A stretch of DNA of 64,000 nt from Candidatus Phytoplasma oryzae. Lineage in GTDB: Bacteria; Bacillota_I; Bacilli_A; Acholeplasmatales; Acholeplasmataceae. Positions within the stretch are counted from its first letter, which is position 1. Each line of letters starts with the position of its first letter. Both the position numbers and the translations under genes were made by a program. Below the pieces are notes generated by a model. The model ran no database searches. It saw only the letters and a list, made by a program, of their open reading frames with translations, and had not been told where the DNA came from. The DNA is taken from positions 1 through 64,000 of the forward strand of contig NZ_JHUK01000003.1 of the NCBI RefSeq assembly GCF_003263355.1. The letters are read 5' to 3'. Positions 20,444 through 30,604 of the stretch are shown here, piece by piece.

Positions 20444-21592
20444 TTAAGTATATAATAATTTTTTATTTCTTAAATAAACTTCTAATATCATACCTGCTCC
20501 TAAACAAAAATCTTTTTGATAAAAAGCACAAATTTGACCAGGTGTTACTGATTTAATTTTTTGTTTATAAAAAACCTTTAAAGTTGTTTTATTAATCCAT
20601 GCAATTTCCACATTTTGATCTAACTGACGATATCGAAATTTTGCTTTTAATTTATTTCTAACATTTCTACTCATAATAATTCCATCATAACGTCTCCAAA
20701 TAACATCTACTATTAAAGCGGAATCGCTATATAAAAAAGAACTATTAAAATTTTGATCTACATAAAGAGTATTGTTTTTTAAATCTTTACCAACTACAAA
20801 CCAAGGACCTGAATTTTGCTTACTAACTTTTAAATTTAAATTTTTTCTTTGTCCTATAGTATATTTAAAAACACCATCATGCTCTTTTAAAAAATTACCA
20901 TTTATATCTTTAATAGGTCCTTTTTGGGTAGGTAGATAATTATTTAAAAAATTAAAAAATTTTCTTTCTCCAATGAAACAAATACCTGTAGAATCTTTTT
21001 TATCAGCATTCGCTAATTTTTCTCTTCTAGCTATTTCTCTTACTTCTGATTTAGTTAATTTCCCTAAAGGAAAAATAATTTTTTTAAGCTGTTTTTTTTT
21101 TAATTGAGATAAAAAATAAGTTTGATCTTTATTTTGATCTACAGACTTAGTTAAAATAGGTTGGTGATTTTTATAAATAATCTGAGCATAATGACCCATA
21201 GCTATATAATGAGGTTTAAACTTTTTAGCATAATTTAGAAAAGTTAAAAATTTTATTTGATTATTACACAAAACATCTGGATTAGGAGTTAAATTTTTTC
21301 TTATTTGTTTTAAAAAAATACTAAATACTTTCTGCCAATATTCTTCGATAAAATCAACTCTAGAACATTTAATACCAAGTTGTTTGGCAATTTTTAATGC
21401 ATCTTGAAAATCTCTTTCTTGAGGACAAATATTATTATCGATAAAATTATTACCTTCGATATCATTATTAAGACTACTTTCCCAATTTCTCATAAAAATT
21501 CCTTCTACTTCAAAACCTTTTTGCTTTAAAAGAAAAGCAGCTACGCTACTGTCTACTCCTCCAGACAATCCAATAATTACTTTTTTCTTCAT
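20444..21592 (-). CDS. mnmA: tRNA 2-thiouridylase MnmA
   Basis: Adds sulfur to U34 of Lys, Glu and Gln tRNAs. The PP-loop GLSGGVDSSVAAF is at the N-terminus. MRNWES, a catalytic-cysteine region CNNQIKF, MGHYAQ, and the second cysteine region DSTGICFIGERKF are visible. ATG at 21592 is chosen over an upstream ATG at 21628 because AAAGGTG lies just before it and the family starts with this basic MKKKVIIG segment. Sulfur would come from a cysteine desulfurase such as SufS at 3257. Confidence 0.94.
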   Translation of the reverse strand: MKKKVIIGLSGGVDSSVAAFLLKQKGFEVEGIFMRNWESSLNNDIEGNNFIDNNICPQERDFQDALKIAKQLGIKCSRVDFIEEYWQKVFSIFLKQIRKNLTPNPDVLCNNQIKFLTFLNYAKKFKPHYIAMGHYAQIIYKNHQPILTKSVDQNKDQTYFLSQLKKKQLKKIIFPLGKLTKSEVREIARREKLANADKKDSTGICFIGERKFFNFLNNYLPTQKGPIKDINGNFLKEHDGVFKYTIGQRKNLNLKVSKQNSGPWFVVGKDLKNNTLYVDQNFNSSFLYSDSALIVDVIWRRYDGIIMSRNVRNKLKAKFRYRQLDQNVEIAWINKTTLKVFYKQKIKSVTPGQICAFYQKDFCLGAGMILEVYLRNKKLLYT

Positions 21593-21620
21593 GTTTTTAC
21601 ACCTTTTTTTATTAATTATT

Positions 21621-23351
21621 TTATTCAAATAAATGAAGAGGTATTTTTAATTCTGTTCTATACGATAAACTATATTCAAAAATTTTTGGTCCAGCAGCCA
21701 TTTTTTGTCTTTTTGATTGAGATTGAAAAAAAAATTTCATATATTGTTTAACTATTTTTTCACTTTCTTGTTCAGTCAATGAAAAAACTTTTTTTATTAA
21801 AAAAGCTATTTTTTCCTCACCGAAGTTATGTTTTAAATAATGGTATAAAATAAAATCCTTTATAATTAATTCTTTAGTTAAAAAATTATTTATTTTTTTT
21901 AAATATATTTTTTTAAGAATATTATTTATTTCTAAAAAATTATGACGAAAATGAAATAAAATTAATTCAATCATAAAAGTATTAGATATACCAATATTCA
22001 CGTTATATAAAAAATCATAATTTTTTAAATTATATTGTATATTACCTATTGCAATATCAGATAAATTATAGCTTTCCAAAACTAAAATTTTATTAATTTC
22101 ATTTTCTTTTTTTAAAAAAATATCATTAATAATAATATTAACTTTATTATTATTCAAAAAATCTTTTAAAACAGCAAATAACTCTTTATTTACAAAAATA
22201 TTAGGATCTAAAATCACATTTAAATCTTGAAAATCTTTATTATTATCTTTAAAACTTTTAATAATATTCAATAAAGTTAAAAACTCATGCAATTCTTCTT
22301 TCATATATAAAAAAACTTTAAGATTATCTATTTTAGATAATTGATTTTTTAAAGATAAAAGTTGAATAGAACGAGATATTTTCAAATTTTCTTCTAAATT
22401 CTCTTTTACAATGAAAGGTTTTGATTCAAAATCTTTTTCAAAATTATAAACTTCTACTTCTTTTAGTTCAAAATAAGATTTTAAAAAAATAATCTCTTTT
22501 CCTATTTTTTGATCACCATATGTAGTATCTATTATTCTTTGATATTTAATAACATCTATTGAAACATCTACTACCAAACTAATATCCTGATTAAATAAAT
22601 CTTTTTCACCAATTACTTCCCCTAAAACAGCCGCAATTTTATGATTAGAAAAAATAGTATCCATTGCTGATTCAGTAATTCCGCTGCTTGTATAAAAATA
22701 TCCTCCTATATGTTTTCTAGAATGATCTAAAACAGCCATTTTTCTTAATTGAGATTTTCCAATATGTTCTGTTGAAGCAGATAAATTAAAAATTAAATGA
22801 GCACCATTTAAAACTAATAAATCACTTGGTGATTCAATTGTCCATAAATCTTGACATATTTCAACACCAAAAACAACATTAAAATCTTTATTTATAAATA
22901 AAATATTCCCAAAAGGAACTTTTTGTTCCAATAATTTTACTAATTTACTTTGTATAAATTTTCCAGATTGAAACCATCTTTTTTCATTAAACTCTTTATA
23001 ATTAGGAATAGTATGTTTTGGTACAATTCCTAAAATTTTTTTATTTTGCACAACAACAGCAACATTATATACTAATTCTTCAAAACAAAAAGGCATTCCA
23101 ATAAAATAAACACCTCCGAAAGAAGTATTTTCTAAAATAAAACTTAAAGCTTTTAAATTTTTTTGTAAAAAATTATTATCAAAAAACAAATCTCCCGCAC
23201 TATAACTACTTAAACATAATTCTGAAAATAAAACAAAACTGGCATTACTTTTATTTAGTATTGAAATAATACTCTGAGCATTTTTAAAAGGATTACCGAT
23301 ATATAATATTGGACTCGATAATTCCACTTTGATAGATCCTTTTTTATACAT
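21621..23351 (-). CDS. nadE: Glutamine-dependent NAD+ synthetase homologue with degenerate synthetase domain
   Basis: The N-terminal nitrilase-type glutaminase domain looks intact: Glu in LFSELCLSSY, Lys in GIVPKHTIPNY and Cys in GVEICQDLW form the expected triad. The C-terminal domain aligns in outline with the long NadE family (NLSDIAIGNIQYN..NVNIGISNT, and the end FFFQSQSKRQKMAAGPK). However, the ATP-binding PP-loop SGGxDS is replaced by a segment reading LKVFLYMKEELHEFLTLL, and the GTGN motif has become ESYN. Length is 576 residues, about 100 shorter than the complete enzyme. It may be a pseudoenzyme retaining amidase activity. The reading frame is fully open and the gene sits next to mnmA. 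Confidence 0.8.
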   Translation of the reverse strand: MYKKGSIKVELSSPILYIGNPFKNAQSIISILNKSNASFVLFSELCLSSYSAGDLFFDNNFLQKNLKALSFILENTSFGGVYFIGMPFCFEELVYNVAVVVQNKKILGIVPKHTIPNYKEFNEKRWFQSGKFIQSKLVKLLEQKVPFGNILFINKDFNVVFGVEICQDLWTIESPSDLLVLNGAHLIFNLSASTEHIGKSQLRKMAVLDHSRKHIGGYFYTSSGITESAMDTIFSNHKIAAVLGEVIGEKDLFNQDISLVVDVSIDVIKYQRIIDTTYGDQKIGKEIIFLKSYFELKEVEVYNFEKDFESKPFIVKENLEENLKISRSIQLLSLKNQLSKIDNLKVFLYMKEELHEFLTLLNIIKSFKDNNKDFQDLNVILDPNIFVNKELFAVLKDFLNNNKVNIIINDIFLKKENEINKILVLESYNLSDIAIGNIQYNLKNYDFLYNVNIGISNTFMIELILFHFRHNFLEINNILKKIYLKKINNFLTKELIIKDFILYHYLKHNFGEEKIAFLIKKVFSLTEQESEKIVKQYMKFFFQSQSKRQKMAAGPKIFEYSLSYRTELKIPLHLFE

Positions 23352-23419
23352 AAATTTTTTTTAATCGCCTTTCTAAATATAGATCTATTATGTTACTTTT
23401 TTAGGATATATAAATTTTT

Positions 23420-24184
23420 TTAATTTTTGAAATGTAAAAAATTATTCTTTTTTTTATTGAAAAAAGATGAAAAATTTTTTTCCATAATATAACCAATAAG
23501 AAAAAGAGATAAAAAAGAACAAATTATTCTTATAATTAAATTTTTCAAAATTATTAAATAATGAAAATGCATGTTATTTTCTGCCTGAATTATGCTTTCT
23601 AAAAAAGAAGATAAAAAAATGATACAACCATCTGTAATAAAAAAAATAATAATAAAATTAAGCTTATATTTTTCTTTTAAAATTTTTTGAAAAATATCCA
23701 TACCACCGGTAGTATAACCTATTTTCATAATATTACTTAAACTTAAACCTATAAAAACACCACTTAGAAAAGAATAAAATATCATTTTAATAAAAAAATT
23801 TTTATTTAGAATATTAGTTGATAATATATTATTTTTAGATTCTCCTAAAAAATAACTTAAAAAAGGTATTGTAATATTTAGAATTAAACATAAAAATACC
23901 GTTTTTAATAAAAAGTCTTTTCCGAAAAATTTATATCCAATAATTAAAGATAAAAAAGTATAACAACTAATAAAAAAAGAAATAATAAAATCTTCTCGTA
24001 AATAATTAAATATTTGAAAATTAAATAATTTCATAAATTGAACTGTACAAATAGATAAACCATCCATACCACCTGTATTTAATTTAATACCTAAAGTAAA
24101 AAAATAAATAGATAAAGCTAGAATAATATCATTTATAATAAGAAAAAACCATTTTTTAATTTCTTTATTTTTACTAAAAATCAT
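23420..24184 (-). CDS. yitT: YitT-family membrane protein
   Basis: A 254-residue integral membrane protein with about five to six hydrophobic segments and two copies of the family's TGGMD signature: LNTGGMDGLSICTVQF near residue 35 and YTTGGMDIFQKIL near residue 160. This internal repeat is typical of the YitT/DUF161 family, whose substrate is unknown. The C-terminal cytoplasmic domain common in Bacillus members is missing. Confidence 0.8.
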   Translation of the reverse strand: MIFSKNKEIKKWFFLIINDIILALSIYFFTLGIKLNTGGMDGLSICTVQFMKLFNFQIFNYLREDFIISFFISCYTFLSLIIGYKFFGKDFLLKTVFLCLILNITIPFLSYFLGESKNNILSTNILNKNFFIKMIFYSFLSGVFIGLSLSNIMKIGYTTGGMDIFQKILKEKYKLNFIIIFFITDGCIIFLSSFLESIIQAENNMHFHYLIILKNLIIRIICSFLSLFLIGYIMEKNFSSFFNKKKNNFLHFKN

Positions 24185-24238
24185 TTAAATAACACTAAAG
24201 ACTTTATAACTAATATTTTTTTAATTTTCTTAATTATT

Positions 24239-25342
24239 TCAAACATTATTATTTTTAATTAAAAAGGCATTTATAAAATCATCTAAGAAACTTCCATCCA
24301 TCATTAAATTAACTTGAGAAACTTCAAAATTAGTACGATGATCTTTAACTATTTGATAAGGATGAAAAACATAACTTCTTATTTGAGAACCCCAACTAAT
24401 GTCTTTTTGTCCTTTCTTTAATAATTTTTCATTTTCTTTTTGCTTTTCCAAAGCTAATTGTAATAATCTAGTTTTCAAAATTTGCAAAGCTTTTTCTCTA
24501 TTTTTAATTTGACTTCTTTCATTTTGACAACTTACTACTATATTTGTAGGTAAATGAGTTATACGTACAGCTGAATCAGTAGTATTAACATGTTGACCAC
24601 CAGCACCACTACTTCTAAAAACATCAATACGTAATTCTTCATCTTTAATATTAATTTTAATTTCATCATTAATTTCAGGTAAAACTTCACAAGATACAAA
24701 AGAAGTGTGTCTTCTAGAATTAGAATCAAAAGGAGAAATTCTAACTAATCTATGTATTCCTCTTTCGGCTTTTAAATAACCAAAAGCATATAAACCTTGA
24801 ATTAATAAACTAACACTTTTTAAACCGGCTTCTTCTCCTGGTTGATAATAAAGAATTTTAACTTTAAAATTTTTTTTTTGCGAATATTTTTGATACATAC
24901 GAAATAACATTTCACACCAATCTTGAGATTCAGTACCTCCGGCGCCTGGATGTAAAATTAAAATAGCATTATTTTCATCATAAGGTTGATTTAAAATTAA
25001 TTCAATTTCTAATTTTTTTATTTCTTTTTGAAACAATTTTAATTCTTCCAAAAAATAAAAAAAATCTTCATTATTTTCTTCTATAATATTAAATAAAGAT
25101 TCTAATTCATCATATTTTGTTTTAAAATTAATAAATTTTTTGCATTGATTTTGTAATTTAGAAAATTGCTGAGTTAATTGAATAACATCTTTATTATTTT
25201 GTTGCCAAAAAAAAGGTTTCAACATTAATCTATTCAACTCATCTATTTTTTTTTTTTTTTGTTTTAAATTTATTTTAATTTCTAAATTAGATAAAATAAC
25301 TTTTAAATTTTCTAAAATTTTATTTATTTCATACCTTTCCAT
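24239..25342 (-). CDS. prfB: Peptide chain release factor 2
   Basis: Class I release factor recognising UAA and UGA. The anticodon-like tripeptide SPF lies in RLVRISPFDSNSRRHTS and the catalytic GGQ in RSSGAGGQHVNTTDSAVR. It is 367 residues in one continuous frame, so the programmed +1 frameshift site (CTT TGA C) found in many bacterial prfB genes is absent. Close to that position there is a run of 15 A residues on the coding strand (about 25246-25260). An RF2 with SPF agrees with TGA being a stop codon here. Confidence 0.95.
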   Translation of the reverse strand: MERYEINKILENLKVILSNLEIKINLKQKKKKIDELNRLMLKPFFWQQNNKDVIQLTQQFSKLQNQCKKFINFKTKYDELESLFNIIEENNEDFFYFLEELKLFQKEIKKLEIELILNQPYDENNAILILHPGAGGTESQDWCEMLFRMYQKYSQKKNFKVKILYYQPGEEAGLKSVSLLIQGLYAFGYLKAERGIHRLVRISPFDSNSRRHTSFVSCEVLPEINDEIKINIKDEELRIDVFRSSGAGGQHVNTTDSAVRITHLPTNIVVSCQNERSQIKNREKALQILKTRLLQLALEKQKENEKLLKKGQKDISWGSQIRSYVFHPYQIVKDHRTNFEVSQVNLMMDGSFLDDFINAFLIKNNNV

Positions 25343-25374
25343 TTATTTTAATTTATTTCTCCTTTATAAAAAAC

Positions 25375-27915
25375 TTAATCCCAAGGTTTCTTTTTATAAC
25401 TAACTTTCTTATATTTTTTACTATTTTGTTTTTGTTTATCTAATCGAGAAAATTTAAATAGTGTTTGATGATTTTCTTCTATAAAGGATTCGTGTAACTG
25501 ATTATTCAGTAAATAAGATTTTAAAATAATACTTGTAATGTCTAAAGCAATATTTTCAATCATTTTATTAAAAAGAATTTGACCTTCATTTTGGTAAATA
25601 ACCAAAGAATTTTGTTGTCCATAACTCACAAAATTAATACTTTTACGCAAAATACTCATATCATAAATATGATTCTTAAAATGATTATCAATATTATGCA
25701 AAATAATATTTTTTAAAATACCAAAATAATAATTTTGCTTATCCAAAGTTAATTTTTCTTTTCTTTTATCAAAAATATATTTTACTTTATCTCTAACTAT
25801 TTCTTTTATTTTTTCTTTAAAAAGACTATAAGAAAAATTTTTAATTTTTTCAAAATCTTCTAAAATAAAAGTTTGTTTTGTAAAAAATAAATTCTCTAAA
25901 TAATCTATAATTTTTTTTAAATATTGTTCTTTTTGTTTATTTATTGTAGAATTTAAAAAATTTTCAATTTGTCCATCAAGAGTCTTATTTATTAAAATCA
26001 AGGCCAATGATTCAATATTAGAAGATGTTAAAACATTTCTTCTTTGTTTATAAATAATTTCCCTTTGTAAACCTAAAACAGAATCGAATTGCAAAACAAA
26101 CTTTCTTTGTTCAAAATTAGAAGATTCAATTTTTTTTTGCAAATTAGTAAAAAAATTAGTAAAAATTTTAGAAGAAATATTTTTTTTATCTTCTTTAGAT
26201 TTATTTAAGAAAATAATTAGTTTTTGAATTTTATTTCCTCCAAATCTCTTGACTAAATCATCTTCACCAGAAACAAAAAAACGAGAAAAACCAGGATCTC
26301 CTTGTCTACCAGCTCTACCTCTTAACTGATTATCAATTCTTCTAGATTCATGCCTTTCTGTTCCTAAAACAGCTAATCCCCCTAATTCTTTCACACCTTG
26401 CCCTAAACGTATATCTGTTCCGCGACCTGCCATATTAGTAGCTATAGTAATCGCACCTTTTTCACCAGCTTTAAAAATAATTTCAGCTTCTTTAAAATGA
26501 TTTTTAGCATTTAATATTTCATGACGTATTCTTTTTTTTTTTAAAATTTTAGATATTTGCTCGGAAACTTCAACGTTAGTAGTACCAATCAAAATTGGTT
26601 GACCTTTTTCATGTCTTTGTTCTACATCTTGTATCAAAGCTGTCCATTTTTCTGTTATAGTTGCAAAAACAAAATCTGCTTCATCCCTTCTAATCATTAA
26701 TTTATTAGTTGGAATTTCAATTACTTTCATTTTATATATATCTTTAAATTCTTTTTCTTCAGTTTTAGCAGTACCTGTCATGCCTGATATTTTTTTATAA
26801 ATTCTGAAAAAATTTTGATAAGTAATAGTAGCAGCAATTTCAGTTTCTTCTTTGATAATACAGCCTTCTTTAGCTTCTAAAGCTTGATGTAATCCATCAC
26901 TAAATTGTCTACCTTCTAATATTCTGCCTGTAAATTCATCAATAATTAAAATGTTGTTTTTAGAAACTAAATAATCTTTATTTTTACTCATAATATAATG
27001 CGCTTTTAAAGCATTTTTAATACAATGCAATAACACAATATTATTACTATTATAAAAATTTGAAATCCTAAAAAAAGATTCTCCTTTTTTAATACCTTCT
27101 TCTGTTAATTCAATAGTATTTGTTTCTAAATCGATAATATAATGATGAGTTTTTAAAATTTTAGCAAAACGATTAGCATCCATATAAAATTTTTGACCTT
27201 TTTTAGCATAATCAGAAATAATTAAAGGTGTTCTAGCCTCATCTATTAAGACAGAATCAACTTCATCGATAATAGCATAATTATATTCTTTTTTCATTAA
27301 TAAATTATTTTCATTAGTTTCAATGTTATCTCTTAAAAAATCAAACCCAATTTCACTATTTGTTGTATATAAAATATCACATGAATAAGCTTTTTGCTTT
27401 TCTTCAATACTTTTATTTTTAATATTCAAACCTACTGTAACACCTAAAAAACGAAAAATTTCCCCTATAGAACCTTGAGCTTCTCTTTGAGCTAAATATT
27501 CATTTACAGTTACGATATGAACTCCTTTGCCACTTAAAGAATTTAAATAAGCAGGCATAACAGAAGTTAAAGTTTTACCTTCTCCAGTTTTCATTTCGGC
27601 AATTTGACCTTGATGAAGAACAATAGCTCCTAAAATTTGAACATAATAAGGATTAAGACCTGTTACTCTTCTAGAAGCTTCTTTAGCTAAAGCAAAAGAT
27701 TCAATCAATAAAGAATCTAAACTTCGCCCTTCTTGTAAAAGTTTTTTTAATTTTTCAGTTTTTTGTGGAAAATGTTCATCTTTAAGATTTTTATATTCCT
27801 CACTTAATTGTTCTATTTTATCTGCTGTTTTTTTTATTTTTTTTAAATAATTATTAGAAGAATTAAAAAATTTTTTTAAAAAAAGAAATATTTTTTTTAA
27901 TAAATTAAATTTCAT
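25375..27915 (-). CDS. secA: Preprotein translocase ATPase SecA
   Basis: Motor of the Sec pathway, working with SecY (57112) to export proteins, including any secreted effectors. Nucleotide-binding fold I shows [17 protein letters not shown] (Walker A) and [18 protein letters not shown] (Walker B/DEVD). The preprotein cross-linking region follows, then NBF II with [15 protein letters not shown] and [10 protein letters not shown]. The 846-residue protein lacks the C-terminal zinc-binding/SecB-binding tail, as in other mollicutes. It is the first gene of the long minus-strand block. Confidence 0.96.
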   Translation of the reverse strand: MKFNLLKKIFLFLKKFFNSSNNYLKKIKKTADKIEQLSEEYKNLKDEHFPQKTEKLKKLLQEGRSLDSLLIESFALAKEASRRVTGLNPYYVQILGAIVLHQGQIAEMKTGEGKTLTSVMPAYLNSLSGKGVHIVTVNEYLAQREAQGSIGEIFRFLGVTVGLNIKNKSIEEKQKAYSCDILYTTNSEIGFDFLRDNIETNENNLLMKKEYNYAIIDEVDSVLIDEARTPLIISDYAKKGQKFYMDANRFAKILKTHHYIIDLETNTIELTEEGIKKGESFFRISNFYNSNNIVLLHCIKNALKAHYIMSKNKDYLVSKNNILIIDEFTGRILEGRQFSDGLHQALEAKEGCIIKEETEIAATITYQNFFRIYKKISGMTGTAKTEEKEFKDIYKMKVIEIPTNKLMIRRDEADFVFATITEKWTALIQDVEQRHEKGQPILIGTTNVEVSEQISKILKKKRIRHEILNAKNHFKEAEIIFKAGEKGAITIATNMAGRGTDIRLGQGVKELGGLAVLGTERHESRRIDNQLRGRAGRQGDPGFSRFFVSGEDDLVKRFGGNKIQKLIIFLNKSKEDKKNISSKIFTNFFTNLQKKIESSNFEQRKFVLQFDSVLGLQREIIYKQRRNVLTSSNIESLALILINKTLDGQIENFLNSTINKQKEQYLKKIIDYLENLFFTKQTFILEDFEKIKNFSYSLFKEKIKEIVRDKVKYIFDKRKEKLTLDKQNYYFGILKNIILHNIDNHFKNHIYDMSILRKSINFVSYGQQNSLVIYQNEGQILFNKMIENIALDITSIILKSYLLNNQLHESFIEENHQTLFKFSRLDKQKQNSKKYKKVSYKKKPWD

Positions 27916-28137
27916 TATTGAACCTTTCTAAAAAAACATTAATTTGTTACCAATTTTAATAAAAATAGATATCACAAATAATAATATAATTATTTAATAA
28001 TAAAAATAAATTTAAACTAATCAATAATATTTTCGAATTATTTTATCAAAAATAACTTAAAAAAACTCTCTAACAGTAATTATAACATATAATAAAATAT
28101 ACTCAGTTGATTTAAAATTAGCATTATTTTTATAATA

Positions 28138-28167
28138 AAAAAAATTGTAAATATTTACAATTTTTTT
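28138..28167. repeat. 30-bp perfect palindrome between secA and darA
   Basis: Two 15-base arms with no spacer (left arm ends TTGTAAAT, right arm begins ATTTACAA, flanked by A7 and T7). It could be an intrinsic hairpin with a U-tract on either strand or a dimeric-protein operator. Because secA and darA diverge from here, neither transcript would end at it. It could be a remnant terminator or a regulatory site. The rest of 27916-28505 shows no gene. Confidence 0.55.
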
Positions 28168-28505
28168 ATTAAGAAAACAAACATTTTGATAGAATATTAG
28201 AATATCTTATATATTTTTACTTTCAAGTTTTTTTAAAAAATATTTATTATAATAATTAATATAATTAATTTTTATTTTTGTTGGTTACTTTTTAAAAAAA
28301 TTTTATTTTAGAAAATTATTTTTTTTATAAAATAATTATTTTATAATATAATTGAGATAATTTATTTTTTTAATTAAAAAAATATTTATATATATAATGA
28401 TAATTTTTACCAAAAAAAAAATAAAACTATAAAATTTTATAAATCACTATCTAAATGTTAAATAAAAATATTTTAATAAATATATGGAATGAAATAATAT
28501 ATAAT

Positions 28506-28850
28506 ATGAATATTATGAATAATAAAATAAAATTAATTTTTGCTATTGTATCTAATGAAGATGCAAACAAAGTACAAAATAATTTAAACAAAGAAAGTAT
28601 TTTTAATACTAGACTTGCAACTAAAGGAGGTTTTTTAAAAGAAAATAACGCTACTTTTATGATTGGATTAGCTGAAAATAAGATAGAAAAAACATTATCT
28701 ATAATTAAAAAGTATTCAAAAACAAAAACACAATTAATCCCAAATCATATTCTTAATGAATTTATTCCTTATTGTTCGCTTCCTTCTGAAGTATCTATCG
28801 GAGGAGCAACTGTTTTTATTCTAGATGTAGAAAAATTTATAAAGTTTTAA
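28506..28850 (+). CDS. darA: Cyclic-di-AMP-binding PII-like protein DarA (PstA/YaaQ family)
   Basis: Small PII-like trimeric receptor for c-di-AMP. KLIFAIVSNEDANKVQNNL at the start, the TKGGFLKENNATFMIGL core and the late SIGGATVFILDVEKF strand match the YaaQ/DUF970 family at about 110 residues. ATG 28506 is given as start, but ATG 28515 is equally possible and closer to the family's usual M-K-L-I beginning. The more upstream ATG at 28455 would add residues unlike the family. No strong SD precedes either. It is the first plus-strand gene after secA. Confidence 0.85.
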   Translation: MNIMNNKIKLIFAIVSNEDANKVQNNLNKESIFNTRLATKGGFLKENNATFMIGLAENKIEKTLSIIKKYSKTKTQLIPNHILNEFIPYCSLPSEVSIGGATVFILDVEKFIKF

Positions 28851-28955
28851 AATAAGATAATTATTTTTAATTATTTCAATTAAAATTATTAGAATAAATA
28901 AAAATTTATATAAATAAAACACAAAAAAATTAAAGGAGATTAAAATAAAAGATTT

Positions 28956-29183
28956 ATGGCTTTAACACAAGAACAAAAAAAAAAAATTATTCAAGAAAAT
29001 TCAGAAAAAAAAAATAATACAGGTTGTTGTAAAGTACAAATAGCTTTGCTCTCTAATGAAATAGAAGAATTAAATAAACATTTAAAAAAAAATCCTTCTG
29101 ATTTTCATTCTAAAAGAGGTTTATTAACCAAAAATAAAAAAAGAAATAAATTATTAAAATATTGTTATCAAATAAATAAATAA
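28956..29183 (+). CDS. rpsO: 30S ribosomal protein S15, C-terminally short
   Basis: Binds the central domain of 16S rRNA. TGCCKVQIALLSNEIEELNKHL and DFHSKRGLLTKNKKRNKLLKY match S15 helices 1-3. The ORF is 75 codons, ending KLLKYCYQINK, whereas S15 is normally about 88-89 residues with a conserved final helix ending in an LGLR-like sequence. No frameshifted continuation is visible downstream before a hairpin. The AAAGGAG site lies an unusual 17 or so bases before the ATG. Confidence 0.88.
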   Translation: MALTQEQKKKIIQENSEKKNNTGCCKVQIALLSNEIEELNKHLKKNPSDFHSKRGLLTKNKKRNKLLKYCYQINK

Positions 29184-29218
29184 TTTTTTTTGACAAAAAG
29201 ATTATTTATTTATATAAA

Positions 29219-29258
29219 AAATAGTTTTTTATTAATATAAATCAATAAAAAACTATTT
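29219..29258. terminator. rpsO: Bidirectional hairpin terminator downstream of rpsO
   Basis: Stem AAATAGTTTTTTATT / AATAAAAAACTATTT around a 10-base loop, 36 bases after the rpsO stop and between rpsO (+) and tRNA-Gly (-). A second weaker hairpin follows at about 29277-29335 (TTATTTTCATAA against TTATGAAAATAA). Confidence 0.65.
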
Positions 29259-29417
29259 TATAATGATTATAAATATTATTTTCATAAGATTAATTTTTTT
29301 CTTCTTATAATAATAATTAATATTATGAAAATAAAAAACCATTTTTTTAATAAAAAATCTTTTAATAAAAAATCATAAATTTAAAAATATAATTTAAACT
29401 GTTATTAATTATTATCT

Positions 29418-29492
29418 TGGAGCGGATGAGGGGAATCGAACCCCCATCTTATGCTTGGCAAGCACACATAATAACCATTATACGACATCCAC
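29418..29492 (-). tRNA. tRNA-Gly (GCC)
   Basis: Acceptor GTGGATG pairs with CATCCGC (one G-U) and is followed by T-CCA. The anticodon arm TGTGC-TTGCCAA-GCATA displays GCC. The T-arm GGGGGTTCGATTCCCCT is canonical. CCA is encoded. It lies about 95 bases from the interrupted tRNA-Thr on the same strand. Confidence 0.94.
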
Positions 29493-29586
29493 GATAAAAA
29501 TAAAAAAATTTAAAATTTAAATTTTATTTAATTTATATAAATATTCTATAACATTTTATTAAAAATAAATTATAAAAATTTCATAT

Positions 29587-30407
29587 TGGTGCCCTTAACA
29601 AGAATCAAACTTGTATCTTATCATTACCATTGATATGTTTTATATCAGGATAGAATTATGACGTTTAACCGTATAAAATGACGAATTTATTACCATAAGC
29701 CCCCCACACCACCGGACAAGCAAGTTTCCAAGCATCCGGCGGTTAAGTTAATTGTTGTTCGTATAGGTTTCTTAATTCACTATTATTTAATAATTCGTTT
29801 CTGAGTCAGAGATCTAACAAAAAAAATTTTTTTATACTCTATTTTATTAAATCAACAATTAAAATTTCCTCTTTCGCCTTGTAAAGGGCTTTTCCCTTTC
29901 CCTTGGAAGGTCAGTCCACTAGCGTATTCCAACGTTAGCTTTTAATTACCTTCGACTACTATGATTCTGCTTTTTCCTTGCCTCTACTTAAAAGGTTTAG
30001 GAAGATGAAAGTTACTCTAATATTTACCTTATGACTTTTAGGTGAGATAACCAATTTTTAGTTTGGTAGGTTCTAAGTTTTTTGTAAATTGATAATATTA
30101 CAAATCTTAATGATATAAATTTATAACCAACTTAGATCAATAGAAAAGTATATTTTACTATCGGTTTATAGATTACTCCATTTTTTCTCTTAGCTTCGTT
30201 GTAGAAGTTATCCTTGAGTCTGTTTCAATTGGCAGAACCTCTTAGATGAAAATGATACATCCGTTTTCCGCTTTGATTAGTTGCTGTAATTATTTCTTCT
30301 TTCGTTGAAGTAACCACTAATCGATTGCCACAGATTATCTGCTGTGTATGGTTGGTTAAACCACTTCATATTAAAGCCTCTTTTCCGCACCATTAAACTA
30401 TAAGGAC
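29587..30407 (-). tRNA. tRNA-Thr (GGT) interrupted in the D-loop by a group II intron
   Basis: The 5' half is 30407-30391 (acceptor GTCCTTA, TA, D-stem GTTT, then AATG). The 3' half is 29643-29587 (ATA, D-stem AAAC, A, anticodon arm TATCA-ATGGTAA-TGATA with anticodon GGT, T-arm ACAAG-TTTGATT-CTTGT, acceptor TAAGGGC, A-CCA). The seven acceptor pairs and four D-stem pairs form only between the two halves, which shows they belong to one tRNA of about 74 nt after removal of the 747-nt insert. With GTGCG as the intron start, the spliced D-loop has a single G where two are usual, so the exact junction could shift by one or two bases. Confidence 0.88.
29644..30390 (-). mobile_element. ORF-less group II intron, sub-family A (tRNA-Thr copy, 747 nt)
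   Basis: Begins GTGCGGAAAAGAGG, matching the classic group II 5' end GTGYG exactly, and ends CTATCCTGAT. Domain V is at 29708-29743; domain VI has basal helix GGGG/TCCT. EBS1 CATTAA (30107-30112 on minus) pairs with exon bases TTAATG just upstream of the intron. A second candidate pairing, EBS2 CTATAA (30166-30171) with exon TTATAG (30398-30403), fits the usual IBS2 position. It is the shortest copy and encodes no protein. Confidence 0.9.
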
Positions 30408-30604
30408 ATTTAATAAAATATTTTATGAAAAAATTAAAAATATCAAAAATAAATAAATAAACTTAATAAATGAATTTATTTATTTAAAAAAATTACTTAT
30501 CTAAAAAAATTTATAAAATAGGTTAGCAAAAATATAATAACACAAAATAAAAATAAATTTTCACTACCTATTTAATATAAATTTACTTAATATACAATAT
30601 ATTT

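Noticed and set aside
29644-30390. Group I intron in the tRNA
   Set aside because: No P7/S-type group I sequence was seen. The GTGCG start, domain V with GAAA loop, domain VI and GAT end fit group II.
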